Shown here in pieces: positions 24,263 through 32,531 of a DNA stretch of 64,000 nt. The position numbers were made by a program, and so were the translations under genes. Source of the DNA: DAOUJI01 sp965219565 (GTDB lineage: Bacteria > Chloroflexota > Dehalococcoidia > Lucifugimonadales > JAGWBF01). The stretch covers positions 2,170,001 to 2,234,000 of the forward strand of contig OZ244780.1 in NCBI GenBank assembly GCA_965219565.1, in the 5' to 3' direction. Under the pieces are notes generated by a model. It saw only the letters and a program-made list of their open reading frames with translations, was not told where the DNA came from and ran no database searches. Positions within the stretch are counted from its first letter, which is position 1. The number at the start of each line of letters is the position of its first letter.

Positions 24263-25408
24263 CTAGGCTGAGGGGGTGGATTCGCTTGGGCGGCGGAGGG
24301 GCGCGCTGGCCTCGTGCAGGAACCCCAATATCTCCCGGTAGGAGCGGATCACGCCCGTTTCGTAGAACTCCACTGAGCGGCTGTTGCAGAAGTCCCGAAT
24401 CACTCCCTGGGCTTCCTTGAACTTGTTGCGGGGCATGTTGGGGAAGAGGTGGTGCTCAATCTGGTAGTTGAGGCCGCCGTACACAAAGTCGTTGACCACG
24501 CTGCTGGTCACGTTACGGGTGGTGAGCACCTGGCTGCGGAAGAAGTCCAGTTTGGTGTTCTTGTCCACCATCAACATGCCCTTGTGGTTGGTGGCGAAAA
24601 TGGACCCCAGATACACGCCAAGAAGCCCCTGGTGCAGCAGGAAGAAGTACAGGCCGTCCATTCCACCGATGTGCCAGAAGACTAGGTAGCAGTACACGGG
24701 CAGGTGGCCGAAGACCAGCAGGGCTTCCAGCAGCAGGTACTTGACGTTCTTCCCTCGCAATATGTACTGACCGCTGTCGGCGCGGATGCTGTAGGCCTCG
24801 ACCAGAAGCAGCGGGAAGAACAGGAAAGCCTGGTACCGCACTATCCACCTGGCGATCCCCGTCTTGCTCAGGGACTGCTCCTCGGTGAAGGCTATGATGG
24901 GCAGGTTCACGTCGAAGTCGGTGTCTACATTGTTGGGACTGGCGTGGTGGCGGTTGTGCTTGTCCATCCACCAGCTGGGGTCCAGCCCGATGAGAATCCC
25001 GACCATCAGCGAGACAGCGTCGTTTTTTACTGGAGACTTGAACATCTGACGATGGCCAGAGTCGTGGGCCAGCAACCCCAGCTGGCCGAAGGCAAAGGCC
25101 ATGAAAACGGCGTTGAGGAGATGAATCCAGAGAGCGTCGGCAATGATGAGGATGGCCACGCTTGCGCCGAGGATGGCCAGGGTTAGGGGAATCTTGAAGG
25201 CGTAGTACCCGTACTGCCGGTCCAGCAGCCCTCGTTCTGTTACGATTCGCTTGAGGGCAATGTAGTCGTCTTCGCCCGTATAGCGGCCGCCTGCGCCGTT
25301 GGCTTCAATTGACGGGGTCGACATGGGCGGCGCCTGGCCGTTTGAAGGTACGTCCCGCCCAACATCCGGCACTGTGCTTATACGTACGGTGTCTGTGGAA
25401 TCTGTCAT
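24263..25408 (-). CDS. Membrane fatty-acid desaturase
   Basis: About 381 residues from ATG 25408; a TTG at 25459 would add 17 residues and neither start has a clear ribosome-binding site. All three desaturase histidine boxes are present: HDSGH (about 115-119), HNRHH (about 151-155) and QIEHH about 320, which ligate the di-iron centre. At least four hydrophobic helices separate them. The QxxHH third box is usual for front-end and sphingolipid-type desaturases acting on acyl chains of membrane lipids. A disordered N-terminal stretch of about 50 residues precedes the domain. Confidence 0.88.
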   Translation of the reverse strand: MTDSTDTVRISTVPDVGRDVPSNGQAPPMSTPSIEANGAGGRYTGEDDYIALKRIVTERGLLDRQYGYYAFKIPLTLAILGASVAILIIADALWIHLLNAVFMAFAFGQLGLLAHDSGHRQMFKSPVKNDAVSLMVGILIGLDPSWWMDKHNRHHASPNNVDTDFDVNLPIIAFTEEQSLSKTGIARWIVRYQAFLFFPLLLVEAYSIRADSGQYILRGKNVKYLLLEALLVFGHLPVYCYLVFWHIGGMDGLYFFLLHQGLLGVYLGSIFATNHKGMLMVDKNTKLDFFRSQVLTTRNVTSSVVNDFVYGGLNYQIEHHLFPNMPRNKFKEAQGVIRDFCNSRSVEFYETGVIRSYREILGFLHEASAPLRRPSESTPSA

Positions 25409-25715
25409 GCGTGGTCCCAAGGGCTTGTGGGGAACAATTGTATCCGAGGGTGAAGCCAAGTGTCCAGAGCATAGGGCCCTCTAACCGAAACGGTCGTGGG
25501 GCTTTTTAAGGAAATCTTGGGGTGGACACGTCCGCTTATTGGATTGAACCTGCTCCGGTCTTGGCATAGACTAACCTCACGGCATGGAGTGTTTTCAATT
25601 GAGGTCTGCTGGAAAACAACAAATAGAGAATCCCCAGTGGCGCTTCCGCTTGGTAAACCGGTCCGCTGCCCAATGAGAACATGATGCGGGATGCGAATCG
25701 TCAGGGAGTGTAAAA
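25409..25715. other. Intergenic region, desaturase to amphi-Trp gene
   Basis: About 300 bases between divergent genes. Apart from one promoter candidate (25544-25572) I see no RNA gene, repeat or conserved coding frame. Confidence 0.5.
25544..25572 (+). promoter_or_regulatory. Candidate promoter for the amphi-Trp gene
   Basis: TTGAAC, 17 bp, TAGACT, giving a leader of about 140 bases before ATG 25716. Confidence 0.35.
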
Positions 25716-26006
25716 ATGCCCATAGAAGACCAGGCTTTTAAGTTCTCGACAAGGTGTGACCAGCCGCTAACAGCGGACTATTTGGAGCAGCTGGCTAAAC
25801 ACATCAGGAGCGGCCATTTACAACTTTCAGCAGGGGCGGAAAGCATAGGACTGACTGTCGTAGGGGAAATCAAGCTGGAGATTGCCGCTGAATCGAGGCT
25901 TGGGGAGGGGAAAAACAGCCTCCACCTCGAGCTCTCGTGGGAAGTCCCAATACCTCCCAAGGAAGAACCCCAAATCCGCATCGAGGGCAACACCCCAAGC
26001 GATTAG
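25716..26006 (+). CDS. Amphi-Trp domain protein
   Basis: 96 residues matching the small amphi-Trp domain: an N-terminal 'FKFSTRCDQPLTADYLEQLA' segment, a 'LAKHIRSGHLQLSAGAESI' helix-strand, and a final amphipathic strand ending LELSWE with the family Trp. Function of the family is unknown. GGGAG lies upstream of the ATG. Confidence 0.7.
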   Translation: MPIEDQAFKFSTRCDQPLTADYLEQLAKHIRSGHLQLSAGAESIGLTVVGEIKLEIAAESRLGEGKNSLHLELSWEVPIPPKEEPQIRIEGNTPSD

Positions 26007-26090
26007 TCCTCCTAGTCTCCACCAGAGAACTGATGCTGGGACGAGTGTTGGGCCGCTTCAGCCGTGTGCCCTGACCTTCTCCTTTGGATC

Positions 26091-26186
26091 TGGCGGGAGT
26101 GGGAGGGAGTCGAACCCACCTACCCCGTGCTAACGAGGCACAACGGATTTGAAGTCCGCAAGAGCCACCGGGCCCCATCCACTCCC
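26091..26186 (-). tRNA. selC: tRNA-Sec (anticodon TCA), selC
   Basis: 96 nt including CCA. It has the extended 8-bp acceptor (GGGAGTGG / CCACTCCC), a G discriminator followed by CCA, a six-pair D stem with a four-base loop, an anticodon arm GCGGA-CTTCAAA-TCCGT giving TCA, a long variable arm, and a T arm with TTCGACT. These are the features of bacterial selenocysteine tRNA, which SelA converts to Sec-tRNA and SelB delivers to UGA codons. It lies 32 bp after the thioredoxin stop on the same strand and may be co-transcribed with it. selA, selB and selD are not in this window. Confidence 0.95.
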
Positions 26187-26218
26187 ATTGCCGAGAGCGA
26201 GGCAGACGTTGGGACAGC

Positions 26219-26545
26219 CTATCCCAGCGCCGAATCTATCTTCTTCTGCAGGGTCCCCTTGGGCACGGCGCCTACGATTTGGTCCACCGGCTGTCCGTCT
26301 TTGAACAACAGCAAAGTCGGTATGCTGCGTATCCCGTAAGCCATAGCGGTCCGAGGGTTGGAGTCCACGTCCACTTTGGCGAATTCCACTTTGCCGTCGT
26401 ATTCGTTGGACAACTCGTCGACTATGGGCGCGACCATCTTGCAGGGCATGCACCAATCAGCCCAGAAGTCCACGAGAACGGGCAACTCGGACTTCACGAC
26501 CTTTTCATCAAAGTCCGCATCGGTCACTGCAACAGGTCCAGCCAT
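26219..26545 (-). CDS. trxA: Thioredoxin
   Basis: 108 residues, the usual size. The active site is WADWCMPCK (CMPC rather than the common CGPC), followed by the cis-Pro loop SIPTLLLFKDG. It is a cytosolic dithiol reductant for ribonucleotide reductase, peroxiredoxins and similar partners. A GGAGA site lies just upstream of ATG 26545. Directly followed by tRNA-Sec, and so may share a transcript with it. Confidence 0.93.
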   Translation of the reverse strand: MAGPVAVTDADFDEKVVKSELPVLVDFWADWCMPCKMVAPIVDELSNEYDGKVEFAKVDVDSNPRTAMAYGIRSIPTLLLFKDGQPVDQIVGAVPKGTLQKKIDSALG

Positions 26546-26721
26546 CTATGTCTCCTTCGTAGGTGGACGTTCCTTTGGAACGCTGACGCCGTACTCACCT
26601 CAAGGTGGATTGGGTACAAGGTGAAGTGTATACGCCCCCCTTGTTTGGGTCAACCTATCGGGGTCCCGCTGCCTTGGCGCTTTCGCACGGTTGGGTTTAT
26701 AGTGAGCGCCGGAGCAAGCCC

Positions 26722-28551
26722 ATGACCAAGACCAACCGCATAGGCCAACGGCTCACTGTGGACCTGCACCACTGGGGCGGCTCGGGCGATACGATAGCCC
26801 ACTTAGACGGCGAGGATCTCCACGTCCTGGGAGGAATCCCAGGAGAGGAAGCTGTCGTCGAGATTATCCGAGACCGGAAAGGGAGGATTGCGGCCCAAGT
26901 CGTGCAGACTCTAAGTGAGTCTCCCGACCGGAGAGTCCCGCCCTGCCCATATTTCGGACCTTGCACCGGGTGCCAATGGCAGCATGTGGAATACCGTCGC
27001 CAGCTAGAGGTTAAGCGAGAGGCTGTGATTGAAGCCCTCGACCAGGCCGGTCTGCCGGAAGCTCCGGTCGCGCCCACATTGGCCTCGCCGGAGGAGTTCG
27101 GCTACCGGAACCACGCCAGGTTCACCGTCGGTCAGAAGTGGGGAGAGCTGGGTTTCGTCAACAAGGAAAGCCGGCGGTTCGTTCCTGTGACAAGCTGCAT
27201 GTTGATGCAGCCTTGGATCAACCAGACGCTGGCCCACCTGCAGCGCAAGGCCGCCGAGACCTCCCAGCTGTCCATCAGGTACGGGATGGATTCGGGCGAC
27301 TACCTCATACAGCCCCGGCTGAAGAACCCGGATATCGAGGTTGAATCGGGCCAGCCGCACTACACCGACATCATAGAGGGCCGCAGATTCCGGGTCGCAG
27401 CCTCTTCATTTTTCCAGGTGAACCCCAAGCAGGCTGAAGCTCTTGCCCGTCTGGTGAGAGACGGCCTGCGGCTAACCGGGCTGGAGACGGTGGTGGACGC
27501 ATACGCGGGAGTCGCCGCCTTTGCCGTCCTTGTGGCTGACCACTGCCGCAGGGTCATCGCCATCGAGGAATCGGTGTCGGCCATCAAAGACGCCGAGAGC
27601 AATATCGTAGGAGCGGACAACATAGAGTTGGTCCAAGCCAAGACGGAGGATGCCCTCATAGGCCTTTCGAAGCCGCCGGACGGCGTGATCCTGGACCCGC
27701 CAAGGGCAGGCTGCCACCCCAGGGTACTGGAGGCCCTCATTGACCTCAAACCCCTCCGTATTGTCTACGTCTCCTGCGAACCCGCCACGTTGAGCAGAGA
27801 CCTGGCGGCGCTGTGCCGAGGGCCTTTCCAGCTGGAGTCAGTCCAGCCCGTGGACATGTTCCCCCAGACCCACCATGTGGAATGTGTGGCCGTCCTGGCC
27901 CTCCGGGACTCGGCGACACAACCCAACGAGCCGGCCGTAAACCTTGTCCCCATCCTGGCATCCACGTCCCCACGCCGCAGGGAGCTTATGAGGCGAATGG
28001 GGATAGCTTTTGACGTTGCGTCTCCTTCTGTGAACGAGGACGCTCTGCCAGGGGAGTCGCCGTCCCATCTCGTGGAGCGTCTGGCCTTGGCAAAGGCTCA
28101 GAGCATTTACGGCGACCAGGGCGACAGAGTCGTAATCGGGGCCGACAGCGTGGTGGTGTTGGACGGCCGGATTCTCGGCAAGCCGTCAACTTCCGAAGAG
28201 GCCCGCTCAATGCTGACTGCGTTGAGGGGCCGAGAGCACGACGTTTACACTGGGGTAGCCGTCGTAGGGCCCAATGGTCAAGCGGTTTTCAGCAAACGCA
28301 GCCGGGTCGTGATGCGGGAGTACTCCGATGCGGAGTTGGAAAACTACGTCCTCTCAGGCGAGCCTATGGACAAGGCAGGCGGCTACGCCATACAAGACCG
28401 CGACTTCCGTCCTGCCTCTCTTATGGAAGGCTGTTACAATAACGTAATGGGACTGCCCACCTGTCTGCTGGCGGACATGCTGGTCAAAGCGGGGCTGCCG
28501 CCTCACACGGTGGCGCGCCCGCCGGAATGCGCAAATTGCCCGGTAGAGTGA
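26722..28551 (+). CDS. Fusion of 23S rRNA (uracil-C5)-methyltransferase (RlmD/TrmA family) and Maf nucleotide pyrophosphatase
   Basis: 609 residues from ATG 26722; the frame is open upstream to 26605 but that part has no ribosome-binding site. Residues 1-400 are a RumA/RlmD-type methyltransferase: TRAM-like N terminus, Fe-S cysteines in CPYFGPCTGC (C75, C81, C84) and VTSC, SAM region VVDAYAGVAAF, and catalytic Cys in YVSCEPATL. From about residue 407 a complete Maf domain begins: ILASTSPRRREL, a VIGADSVVV strand, GKPSTSEEA and AGGYAIQD, the last containing the catalytic Asp. Maf hydrolyses non-canonical or modified NTPs. The join is in frame with only a short linker and no internal stop. Confidence 0.9.
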   Translation: MTKTNRIGQRLTVDLHHWGGSGDTIAHLDGEDLHVLGGIPGEEAVVEIIRDRKGRIAAQVVQTLSESPDRRVPPCPYFGPCTGCQWQHVEYRRQLEVKREAVIEALDQAGLPEAPVAPTLASPEEFGYRNHARFTVGQKWGELGFVNKESRRFVPVTSCMLMQPWINQTLAHLQRKAAETSQLSIRYGMDSGDYLIQPRLKNPDIEVESGQPHYTDIIEGRRFRVAASSFFQVNPKQAEALARLVRDGLRLTGLETVVDAYAGVAAFAVLVADHCRRVIAIEESVSAIKDAESNIVGADNIELVQAKTEDALIGLSKPPDGVILDPPRAGCHPRVLEALIDLKPLRIVYVSCEPATLSRDLAALCRGPFQLESVQPVDMFPQTHHVECVAVLALRDSATQPNEPAVNLVPILASTSPRRRELMRRMGIAFDVASPSVNEDALPGESPSHLVERLALAKAQSIYGDQGDRVVIGADSVVVLDGRILGKPSTSEEARSMLTALRGREHDVYTGVAVVGPNGQAVFSKRSRVVMREYSDAELENYVLSGEPMDKAGGYAIQDRDFRPASLMEGCYNNVMGLPTCLLADMLVKAGLPPHTVARPPECANCPVE

Positions 28552-28555
28552 TGCG

Positions 28556-28828
28556 TTGAACTTTTTCGGAATGGGGCCTTTCGAGCTTCTGGTGGTCTTG
28601 GCCGTTGCCCTGGTGGTTCTGGGGCCAGGGAAGACCATCGGAATGGCCCGAAACGTAGGCAAAGTGTTCGGGGAGGTGCGCCGAGCATTCACCGACCTTT
28701 CCAGGATGGCCGAGGAAGAGGAACGGAACATAAACCAAGAGCCCCCTTCTAGCCGTCAGACCGGCGCCGAAGACGGCGCCGCCGCCAGACGAACCGCCAA
28801 GGACTCGGAGGCAGAGGAGGAGCGTTGA
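28556..28828 (+). CDS. TatA/TatB-family twin-arginine translocase protein, probable TatB
   Basis: 90 residues from TTG 28556. One N-terminal membrane helix follows FFGMGPFELLVVLAVALVVL, then the hinge GPGK and an amphipathic helix VGKVFGEVRRAF, then an acidic charged tail. The FG-x-P-E/F-LL pattern is that of TatA/B proteins. It overlaps tatC by 4 bp, so it is most likely the TatB-type partner, while the second copy at 30650 is more TatA-like. Confidence 0.85.
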   Translation: MNFFGMGPFELLVVLAVALVVLGPGKTIGMARNVGKVFGEVRRAFTDLSRMAEEEERNINQEPPSSRQTGAEDGAAARRTAKDSEAEEER

Positions 28829-29580
28829 GGGACCAAGAACAGTCCCTGACTGCGCACTTTCGAGACCTCCGCAAAAGGGTCCTCATATCCGGTGCAACGG
28901 TGGTGATTGCTACCATCGCAGCCTTCAGTTTTCACCAGCAGATAATCCAGGCGCTGCTGGAGCCGGTGGGGTTGGAAGCTGCCACGGGAGGCGAGGCCGG
29001 CCTGATCTCTACGGAGTTGACCGAGACGTTGGGCGTCACCCTCAAGGTATCCTTCGTGGCGGGCCTGGTGGGCGCCTTCCCGATGGTGCTGTACCAGATA
29101 ATCCTGTTCGTCGCCCCTGGCTTGACGCCCAGGGAGCGCCGCTATCTGTTCTCCTTCATTCCTGGCGCCGCGCTTGCCTTTGCTGGAGGCGCAGTCTTCG
29201 CGTATTACATCCTGATTCCCAGAGCAATCGATTTTCTCATCGGATGGGGAACGGACCTGGCCACTCCACAGATCCGCATATCCAACTCGGTAAGCATCGT
29301 CGTGAGGCTGCTGTTCTGGATGGGCGTGGTGTTCGAGACGCCCTTCGTGATGTTCCTGCTGGCAAAGCTTGGGATAGTCTCCGCCAAGGGGTTCGCCAGA
29401 TGGCGGCGCCATTGGATTGTCGTGGCGTTCATCATCGGGGCCTTCATCACGCCCACCATCGACCCCATTAGCCAGTCCCTGGTGGCGGCGCCTCTAATTC
29501 TTCTCTACGAGGGGGGCATCCTTCTGGCCAAGTTTGCAGCTAGGGGCCGCGAGCCGGCCCCCGAGCCTGCGGGCTCTTAG
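28825..29580 (+). CDS. tatC: Sec-independent protein translocase TatC
   Basis: 251 residues with six predicted membrane helices. The N terminus SLTAHFRDLRKRVL matches the cytosolic segment that binds the twin-arginine signal, and conserved 'FVAPGLTPRERRY' and 'FETPFVMFLLAKLG' loops are present. A TTG start overlaps the tatB-like stop, giving coupled translation. It moves folded proteins across the cytoplasmic membrane together with TatA/B. Confidence 0.95.
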   Translation: MRDQEQSLTAHFRDLRKRVLISGATVVIATIAAFSFHQQIIQALLEPVGLEAATGGEAGLISTELTETLGVTLKVSFVAGLVGAFPMVLYQIILFVAPGLTPRERRYLFSFIPGAALAFAGGAVFAYYILIPRAIDFLIGWGTDLATPQIRISNSVSIVVRLLFWMGVVFETPFVMFLLAKLGIVSAKGFARWRRHWIVVAFIIGAFITPTIDPISQSLVAAPLILLYEGGILLAKFAARGREPAPEPAGS

Positions 29581-29732
29581 TAGCCTGGGGGGTCCGCCGC
29601 TCTAACACCGTTCATCACCAACGATTTAAAATGTAGTCTGCTATAGGTATAGCCCTACGGGCACCCGTCTGAATATTTCCAACTTTTCCAGCGTCCATTG
29701 TCCGCCGAAAGACATTTGGGCCACGGAACTTA

Positions 29733-30485
29733 CTAAACTCCGACCGGCATTTGGCGCCATCGAACGCCGTCTATCACGGCGGCGTCACCGCCACGTTTTT
29801 TTCTCACCCCGCCAAGCTGCTTCAGGAAGAACGGCACACCCGCGTCGGTCGATTGGTTCAGCAGATCACGCACCCAGTCCAGGTTCATTTCCCTTGCGCC
29901 CGGCCCGCTTTCTCCCCCAACTATCACCCACTGCAATGAACTAGCTGAAAGCCACGGACTCAGGTCGATCCGTTCCAGCAACGGCTCAGCGGACACGAAC
30001 CGTATCGACGCGGGAAGACGGGCCAACACAGTTAGTCTGGGAGCGTATTTCTGGCTTTCGACTGAAGTTCCAATCCACACGTTGGGCGGCCAGCCATTTG
30101 GATAACTCTGCCCCCGCCTCTGCCACCAAGCCACCGCGCGGCCAGGTCTCTTGGTCAAGACTTGGAACACATGCCCATGCTTGGATGCCGCCTCATCCAT
30201 CACTGAGAACATGTCATCTATGAAGCTGAAAGGGACGGCCGGGTGGAACACATCGGCCATGCTGTTCACGAAGACATGGCGGGGTTTCTTCCAAGACAAC
30301 GGCGCCGTCAAGCGTTCAGGCAACAGGCGGACATTATCAGGAGCCGTGTCATAGCCATGAACACCCATTGCTTTCAATCGGGGATATAGAGCGAACATGT
30401 AGCAGTGGTCGCAACCTGGCGACACTCTGGTGCACCCAGTCACCGGGTTCCAGGTTTCATCCGTCCATTCGATCGTGGAGGGCAT
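29733..30485 (-). CDS. DUF5131 (phage Gp37/Gp68-like) three-Cys-motif protein, orphan copy
   Basis: 250 residues, collinear with the 6516 product. Three-Cys motif C18-x6-C25-x2-C28 (GCTRVSPGCDHCYMFAL), then HVFVNSMADVFH, FQVLTKRPGR, SAEPLLE and WVIVGGESG. A GGGAGGGG site precedes ATG 30485. Unlike the first copy it has no tcmP beside it; it sits between tatC and tatA on its own strand. Function unknown. Confidence 0.9.
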   Translation of the reverse strand: MPSTIEWTDETWNPVTGCTRVSPGCDHCYMFALYPRLKAMGVHGYDTAPDNVRLLPERLTAPLSWKKPRHVFVNSMADVFHPAVPFSFIDDMFSVMDEAASKHGHVFQVLTKRPGRAVAWWQRRGQSYPNGWPPNVWIGTSVESQKYAPRLTVLARLPASIRFVSAEPLLERIDLSPWLSASSLQWVIVGGESGPGAREMNLDWVRDLLNQSTDAGVPFFLKQLGGVRKKRGGDAAVIDGVRWRQMPVGV

Positions 30486-30588
30486 ATGCCCCTCCCATTG
30501 CCAAAGTTTCCGATCCGGACAGCCAACAGGCAGCCATTATAACAACACCGTTTGAATTAGCTCATTAAGCGGTTGTCACCGGCTCTGA

Positions 30589-30626
30589 ACAAAAAAGAAC
30601 CGCCCGCGCCTGTGGAGGCCGGGCGG
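30589..30626 (-). terminator. Rho-independent terminator after tatA
   Basis: On the minus strand a CCGCCCG / CGGGCGG stem with a GC-rich inner part is followed by TTCTTTTTT, 24 bp after the tatA stop. Confidence 0.75.
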
Positions 30627-30649
30627 CTGTGTCTGTGGGTTGTTTTGGG

Positions 30650-30862
30650 TTAGTCGGGGTCGTTGGAGGCCGACTTGACCTTGGTTTTCGCTTCGTCGGG
30701 GTCGGGCTCCGGCTGGTCACGGCCCGTGATGGCGTCCTTGAAGGCTCTCATGCTGTGGCCCAGAGAAGAGCCTATCTTGGGCAGTCGAGTTGCCCCGAAT
30801 ATCAGGAGCAGCACGACCACGATGATGGCAATCTCAGGCAACCCGAGCCCGCCGATCCTCAT
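30650..30862 (-). CDS. tatA: Twin-arginine translocase subunit TatA
   Basis: 70 residues from ATG 30862, chosen because AAGGAGGAAG lies directly upstream; a start 54 bases earlier would give an unlikely extension. Sequence: short N terminus GGLGLPEIAI, one membrane helix, LIFGATRLPKIG hinge, amphipathic GHSMRAFKDAI helix and acidic tail, all canonical for TatA. It forms the protein-conducting oligomer used by TatC, encoded 1 kb away on the other strand. Confidence 0.92.
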   Translation of the reverse strand: MRIGGLGLPEIAIIVVVLLLIFGATRLPKIGSSLGHSMRAFKDAITGRDQPEPDPDEAKTKVKSASNDPD

Positions 30863-30915
30863 GACTTCCTCCTTTGACCCAGCTGCAGGGCGACCAGCGC
30901 CCCAAGCCTGCATCA

Positions 30916-30945
30916 ATAATAGCAGGGTTTAGACACGACGGGCAA
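30916..30945 (-). promoter_or_regulatory. Candidate tatA promoter
   Basis: On the minus strand TTGCCC, 18 bp, TATTAT, about 54 bp upstream of the tatA ATG. Confidence 0.4.
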
Positions 30946-31028
30946 CAAGAAGCGGTTCCGATAGCTATGAGAAACGCCCGACGACAGCCGGAATTCAGGG
31001 AAATCACATGACAACAAATATAGCCGCC

Positions 31029-31058
31029 TTGTGGGGCGCATAGCCGCTTCTGTATAAT
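31029..31058 (+). promoter_or_regulatory. Candidate promoter of the 2-oxoacid dehydrogenase operon
   Basis: TTGTGG, 18 bp, TATAAT, about 58 bp before the dihydrolipoyl dehydrogenase ATG at 31117. Confidence 0.5.
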
Positions 31059-31116
31059 CTTGAGCCAAGCGGCGGCTATGGTCAGCCGCAGCTTATACAC
31101 TGGGCAAAGGGCGCCG

Positions 31117-32505
31117 ATGGATGAAGAATATTATGACGTAGTCGTAATCGGGGCGGGTCCCGGAGGCTACGTCGCCGCAATCAGGGCCGCCCAACTGGGT
31201 CTCAAGACCGCAGTGGTCGAGAGAGATGAGTTGGGCGGCGTATGCCTCAACTGGGGCTGCATTCCCAGCAAATCCCTCCTGAAGAACGCTGAAGTCCTCT
31301 CCCTTCTACACAAGGCAGAGGACTTTGGATTTTATTTCGACAACCTGAAGGTGGACTACTCGAAAGCCTTCGACAGAAGCCGCCACGTCGTCCAGCGAAT
31401 GACCCGCGGCATAGGCTTCCTCCTGCGCAAGAACAAAGTCGAGCACGTAAAGGGAGAGGCCGTCCTCCGCGACGCCAACACCGTCGACGTGTCCCCGGAC
31501 GGGCAAACCCTAAAGACCAGGAACATCATCGTAGCCTCAGGAGCCCGCCCGCGCACCATCCCATCGCTTCCCGTGGACGGAGAATTGGTGCTGGACAGCC
31601 GCCACGCCTTGGAAGCTCGTCAGCTTCCCGAATCGGTCGCCATTGTAGGAGCGGGCGCCGTAGGAATGGAGTTCGCCTACCTCTACAATGCCTACGGAGT
31701 AAAAGTCACCGTCGTGGAGGCGCTTCCGAGGGCGTTGCCCAACGAGGACGCCGAAATCAGCGCGGCGCTGGAAGACGCCTTGGGGAACTCCGGCGTGAGT
31801 TTCATGTTGGGGTCCCTGGTGTCCGGCATGACCCCAGTGGACGGACGAGCCAAGCTGTCCGTGGACACCCCCGACGGGGCCAAAGAAGTGGTGAGCGAAA
31901 AGGTCCTGGTCGCCATCGGAATCCAAGCCAACGTCGAGGGGCTGGGGCTGGACTCACTGGGCGTCGCTGTGGACAATGGCTTCATTCAGGTGGATGGAAA
32001 CATGGCCACCAACGTGCCCGGCTTGTACGCCATTGGTGACGTGACGGGAAAACTGGCCCTGGCTCACGTCGCGTCTGCCCAGGGCGCCCTTGCCGCCGAA
32101 ACCATCGCCGGAGAAGAGTCCCCACCCTTGGACTACACCTATATGCCTAGAGCGACCTACTGCAATCCCCAGGTCGCCAGCTTTGGGCTGACGGAGGAAC
32201 AAGCCACAGCCGAGGGATTCGACGTCAAAGTGGGTAAGTTCCCCTTCCAAGCCAGCGGCAAGGCTGTGTCGGCTGGAGAATACACGGGGTTCGTCAAGCT
32301 GGTGGTGGACAAGAAATACGGCGAACTGTTAGGCGGGCACATGATAGGCCCGGAGGTCACGGAGCTTCTAGCCGAGTTGTCGATGACCAAGATGCTCGAG
32401 GGGACAACCCGGGAAGTGGGCTGGATGGTCCACTCCCACCCAACCCTGTCCGAGACGCTGAAAGAAGCCGCCCTGGCCGCCGATGGAAAGGCCATACACA
32501 TCTAG
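31117..32505 (+). CDS. lpdA: Dihydrolipoyl dehydrogenase (E3)
   Basis: 462 residues from ATG 31117 (an upstream in-frame ATG at 31060 adds 19 residues without typical sequence). FAD site VVVIGAGPGGYVAA, redox disulfide GGVCLNWGCIPSK, NAD site AIVGAGAVGMEFA, and C-terminal catalytic 'HSHPTLSE' His-Glu pair. It reoxidises the lipoyl groups of E2 and passes electrons to NAD+. First gene of the E3-E1alpha-E1beta-E2 operon. Confidence 0.96.
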   Translation: MDEEYYDVVVIGAGPGGYVAAIRAAQLGLKTAVVERDELGGVCLNWGCIPSKSLLKNAEVLSLLHKAEDFGFYFDNLKVDYSKAFDRSRHVVQRMTRGIGFLLRKNKVEHVKGEAVLRDANTVDVSPDGQTLKTRNIIVASGARPRTIPSLPVDGELVLDSRHALEARQLPESVAIVGAGAVGMEFAYLYNAYGVKVTVVEALPRALPNEDAEISAALEDALGNSGVSFMLGSLVSGMTPVDGRAKLSVDTPDGAKEVVSEKVLVAIGIQANVEGLGLDSLGVAVDNGFIQVDGNMATNVPGLYAIGDVTGKLALAHVASAQGALAAETIAGEESPPLDYTYMPRATYCNPQVASFGLTEEQATAEGFDVKVGKFPFQASGKAVSAGEYTGFVKLVVDKKYGELLGGHMIGPEVTELLAELSMTKMLEGTTREVGWMVHSHPTLSETLKEAALAADGKAIHI

Positions 32506-32531
32506 GCGCCGCTCCAGAAAAGAGGTCGCAG

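Noticed and set aside
26605..26721. N-terminal extension of the methyltransferase-Maf fusion
   Set aside because: The frame is open but the residues match nothing, and the TRAM-like domain begins right after ATG 26722.
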